This document shows, in pieces, positions 25,048 to 31,598 of a DNA stretch of 31,598 bases; within the stretch, counting starts at the first letter, position 1, and each line of letters starts with the position of its first letter. The position numbers and the translations under genes are program-made. Under the pieces are notes generated by a model. It was not told the origin of the DNA. It did no database searches and saw only the letters and a list, made by a program, of their open reading frames with translations. Source of the stretch: Akkermansiaceae bacterium UBA1315 (GTDB lineage Bacteria > Verrucomicrobiota > Verrucomicrobiia > Verrucomicrobiales > Akkermansiaceae); the NCBI GenBank assembly GCA_002307065.1, contig DBTN01000024.1, forward strand, positions 1-31,598, written 5' to 3'.

Positions 25048-25147
25048 AGGAGCGCGTTCATTCTGAACGCTATTTGAAAGGACATTCTGTCCGGCGGTTT
25101 TTCGACAGGATGTCGAAAAGGATAGTCGATAGCATATCGACGCTCCT
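25048..25147. repeat. Cloverleaf-like intergenic element of four mini-hairpins
   Basis: AGGAGCG (25048-25054) and CGCTCCT (25141-25147) form a terminal inverted repeat that encloses four perfect small hairpins, each with a three-base loop: GCGTTCA/TGAACGC (loop TTC, 25054-25070), GGACA/TGTCC (loop TTC, 25080-25092), TTTTCGACA/TGTCGAAAA (loop GGA, 25099-25119), and GTCGATA/TATCGAC (loop GCA, 25125-25141). There is no open reading frame of note. It lies between the 5-oxoprolinase stop and the rpoC terminator. The symmetry is far beyond chance for 100 bases and suggests a mobile or REP-like element or a structured RNA; no second copy is in this window. Confidence 0.8.
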
Positions 25148-25159
25148 GCCATTCCTTGA

Positions 25160-25199
25160 AACAAAACACCCCGGAACGCTTTCGCGGACCGGGGTGTTT
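25160..25199 (-). terminator. Rho-independent terminator of the rpoBC operon
   Basis: On the minus strand AAACACCCCGG and CCGGGGTGTTT form an 11-bp stem; inside it CGC-GAAA-GCG makes a capping tetraloop hairpin with a small internal bulge. The 3' side runs into TTTTGTTT. It lies about 25 bases after the rpoC stop. It could also stop rightward transcripts from the 5-oxoprolinase gene, though the T-run is poorer in that direction. Confidence 0.9.
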
Positions 25200-25224
25200 G
25201 TTGAGTGGTTAGATCGCTAGCGGA

Positions 25225-29451
<4,227 letters not shown>

Positions 29452-29495
29452 AATTGAATAGGATGTTGGGTCTGGAATTAGGTTCGCGGCTCTGA

Positions 29496-31598
<2,103 letters not shown>

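Noticed and set aside
25040..25150. CRISPR array or tRNA cluster suggested by dense hairpins
   Set aside because: The arms differ in sequence, there are no repeated direct units with spacers, and no stem pattern or conserved loop of a tRNA is present.

Overview
The window looks like a chromosomal segment of a bacterium of the phylum Verrucomicrobiota. The strongest pointer is a co-oriented run of three prepilin-like genes and one large membrane-anchored gene with the layout of the 'Verru_Chthon cassette' (proteins D, B, C, A), a set described from Verrucomicrobium and Chthoniobacter. A secreted DUF1080 (3-keto-disaccharide hydrolase) protein, moderate GC content and a scarcity of Shine-Dalgarno sequences fit that placement. 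The genus cannot be told from the sequence.

Layout, left to right. The 3' end of groEL (+) is followed by a tandem hairpin/terminator. A leftward pair, selO and a DUF1810 gene, comes next. Rightward from the selO promoter region lies a glycosyltransferase gene cut off after about 130 codons and joined out of frame to a GH130 phosphorylase/hydrolase gene lacking its usual N-terminus, then a small Smr-domain gene. A leftward block from 4.7 to 9.9 kb holds a GT4 glycogen-synthase-like enzyme and a GH57 alpha-glucan enzyme (probable alpha-glucan metabolism), a conserved protein of unknown function and a secreted beta-propeller-like protein. From 10.0 to 16.3 kb, also leftward, are the Verru_Chthon cassette with a coupled secreted protein as fifth gene, and a separately terminated GspG-type major pseudopilin. 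Rightward RNase R faces a DUF1080 gene interrupted by an in-frame TGA. Peptide deformylase, a proline-rich protein with a probable roadblock-like end, and a fused HyuA-HyuB 5-oxoprolinase run rightward to 25.0 kb. The last 6.4 kb are rpoC and the 3' two-thirds of rpoB, leftward, ending in a strong terminator.

Most genes are housekeeping or carbohydrate related; there is no phage, IS, CRISPR, tRNA or rRNA. The points that stand out are: a roughly 100-bp intergenic element of four mini-hairpins closed by a terminal inverted repeat (25048-25147); strong over-representation of the palindrome ACCGGT (about 70 by eye against about 9 expected from base composition), with two deserts of more than 2 kb; the GT-GH130 deletion junction; the nonsense-interrupted DUF1080 gene; and the scarcity of ribosome binding sites, with one nearly leaderless promoter in front of peptide deformylase.
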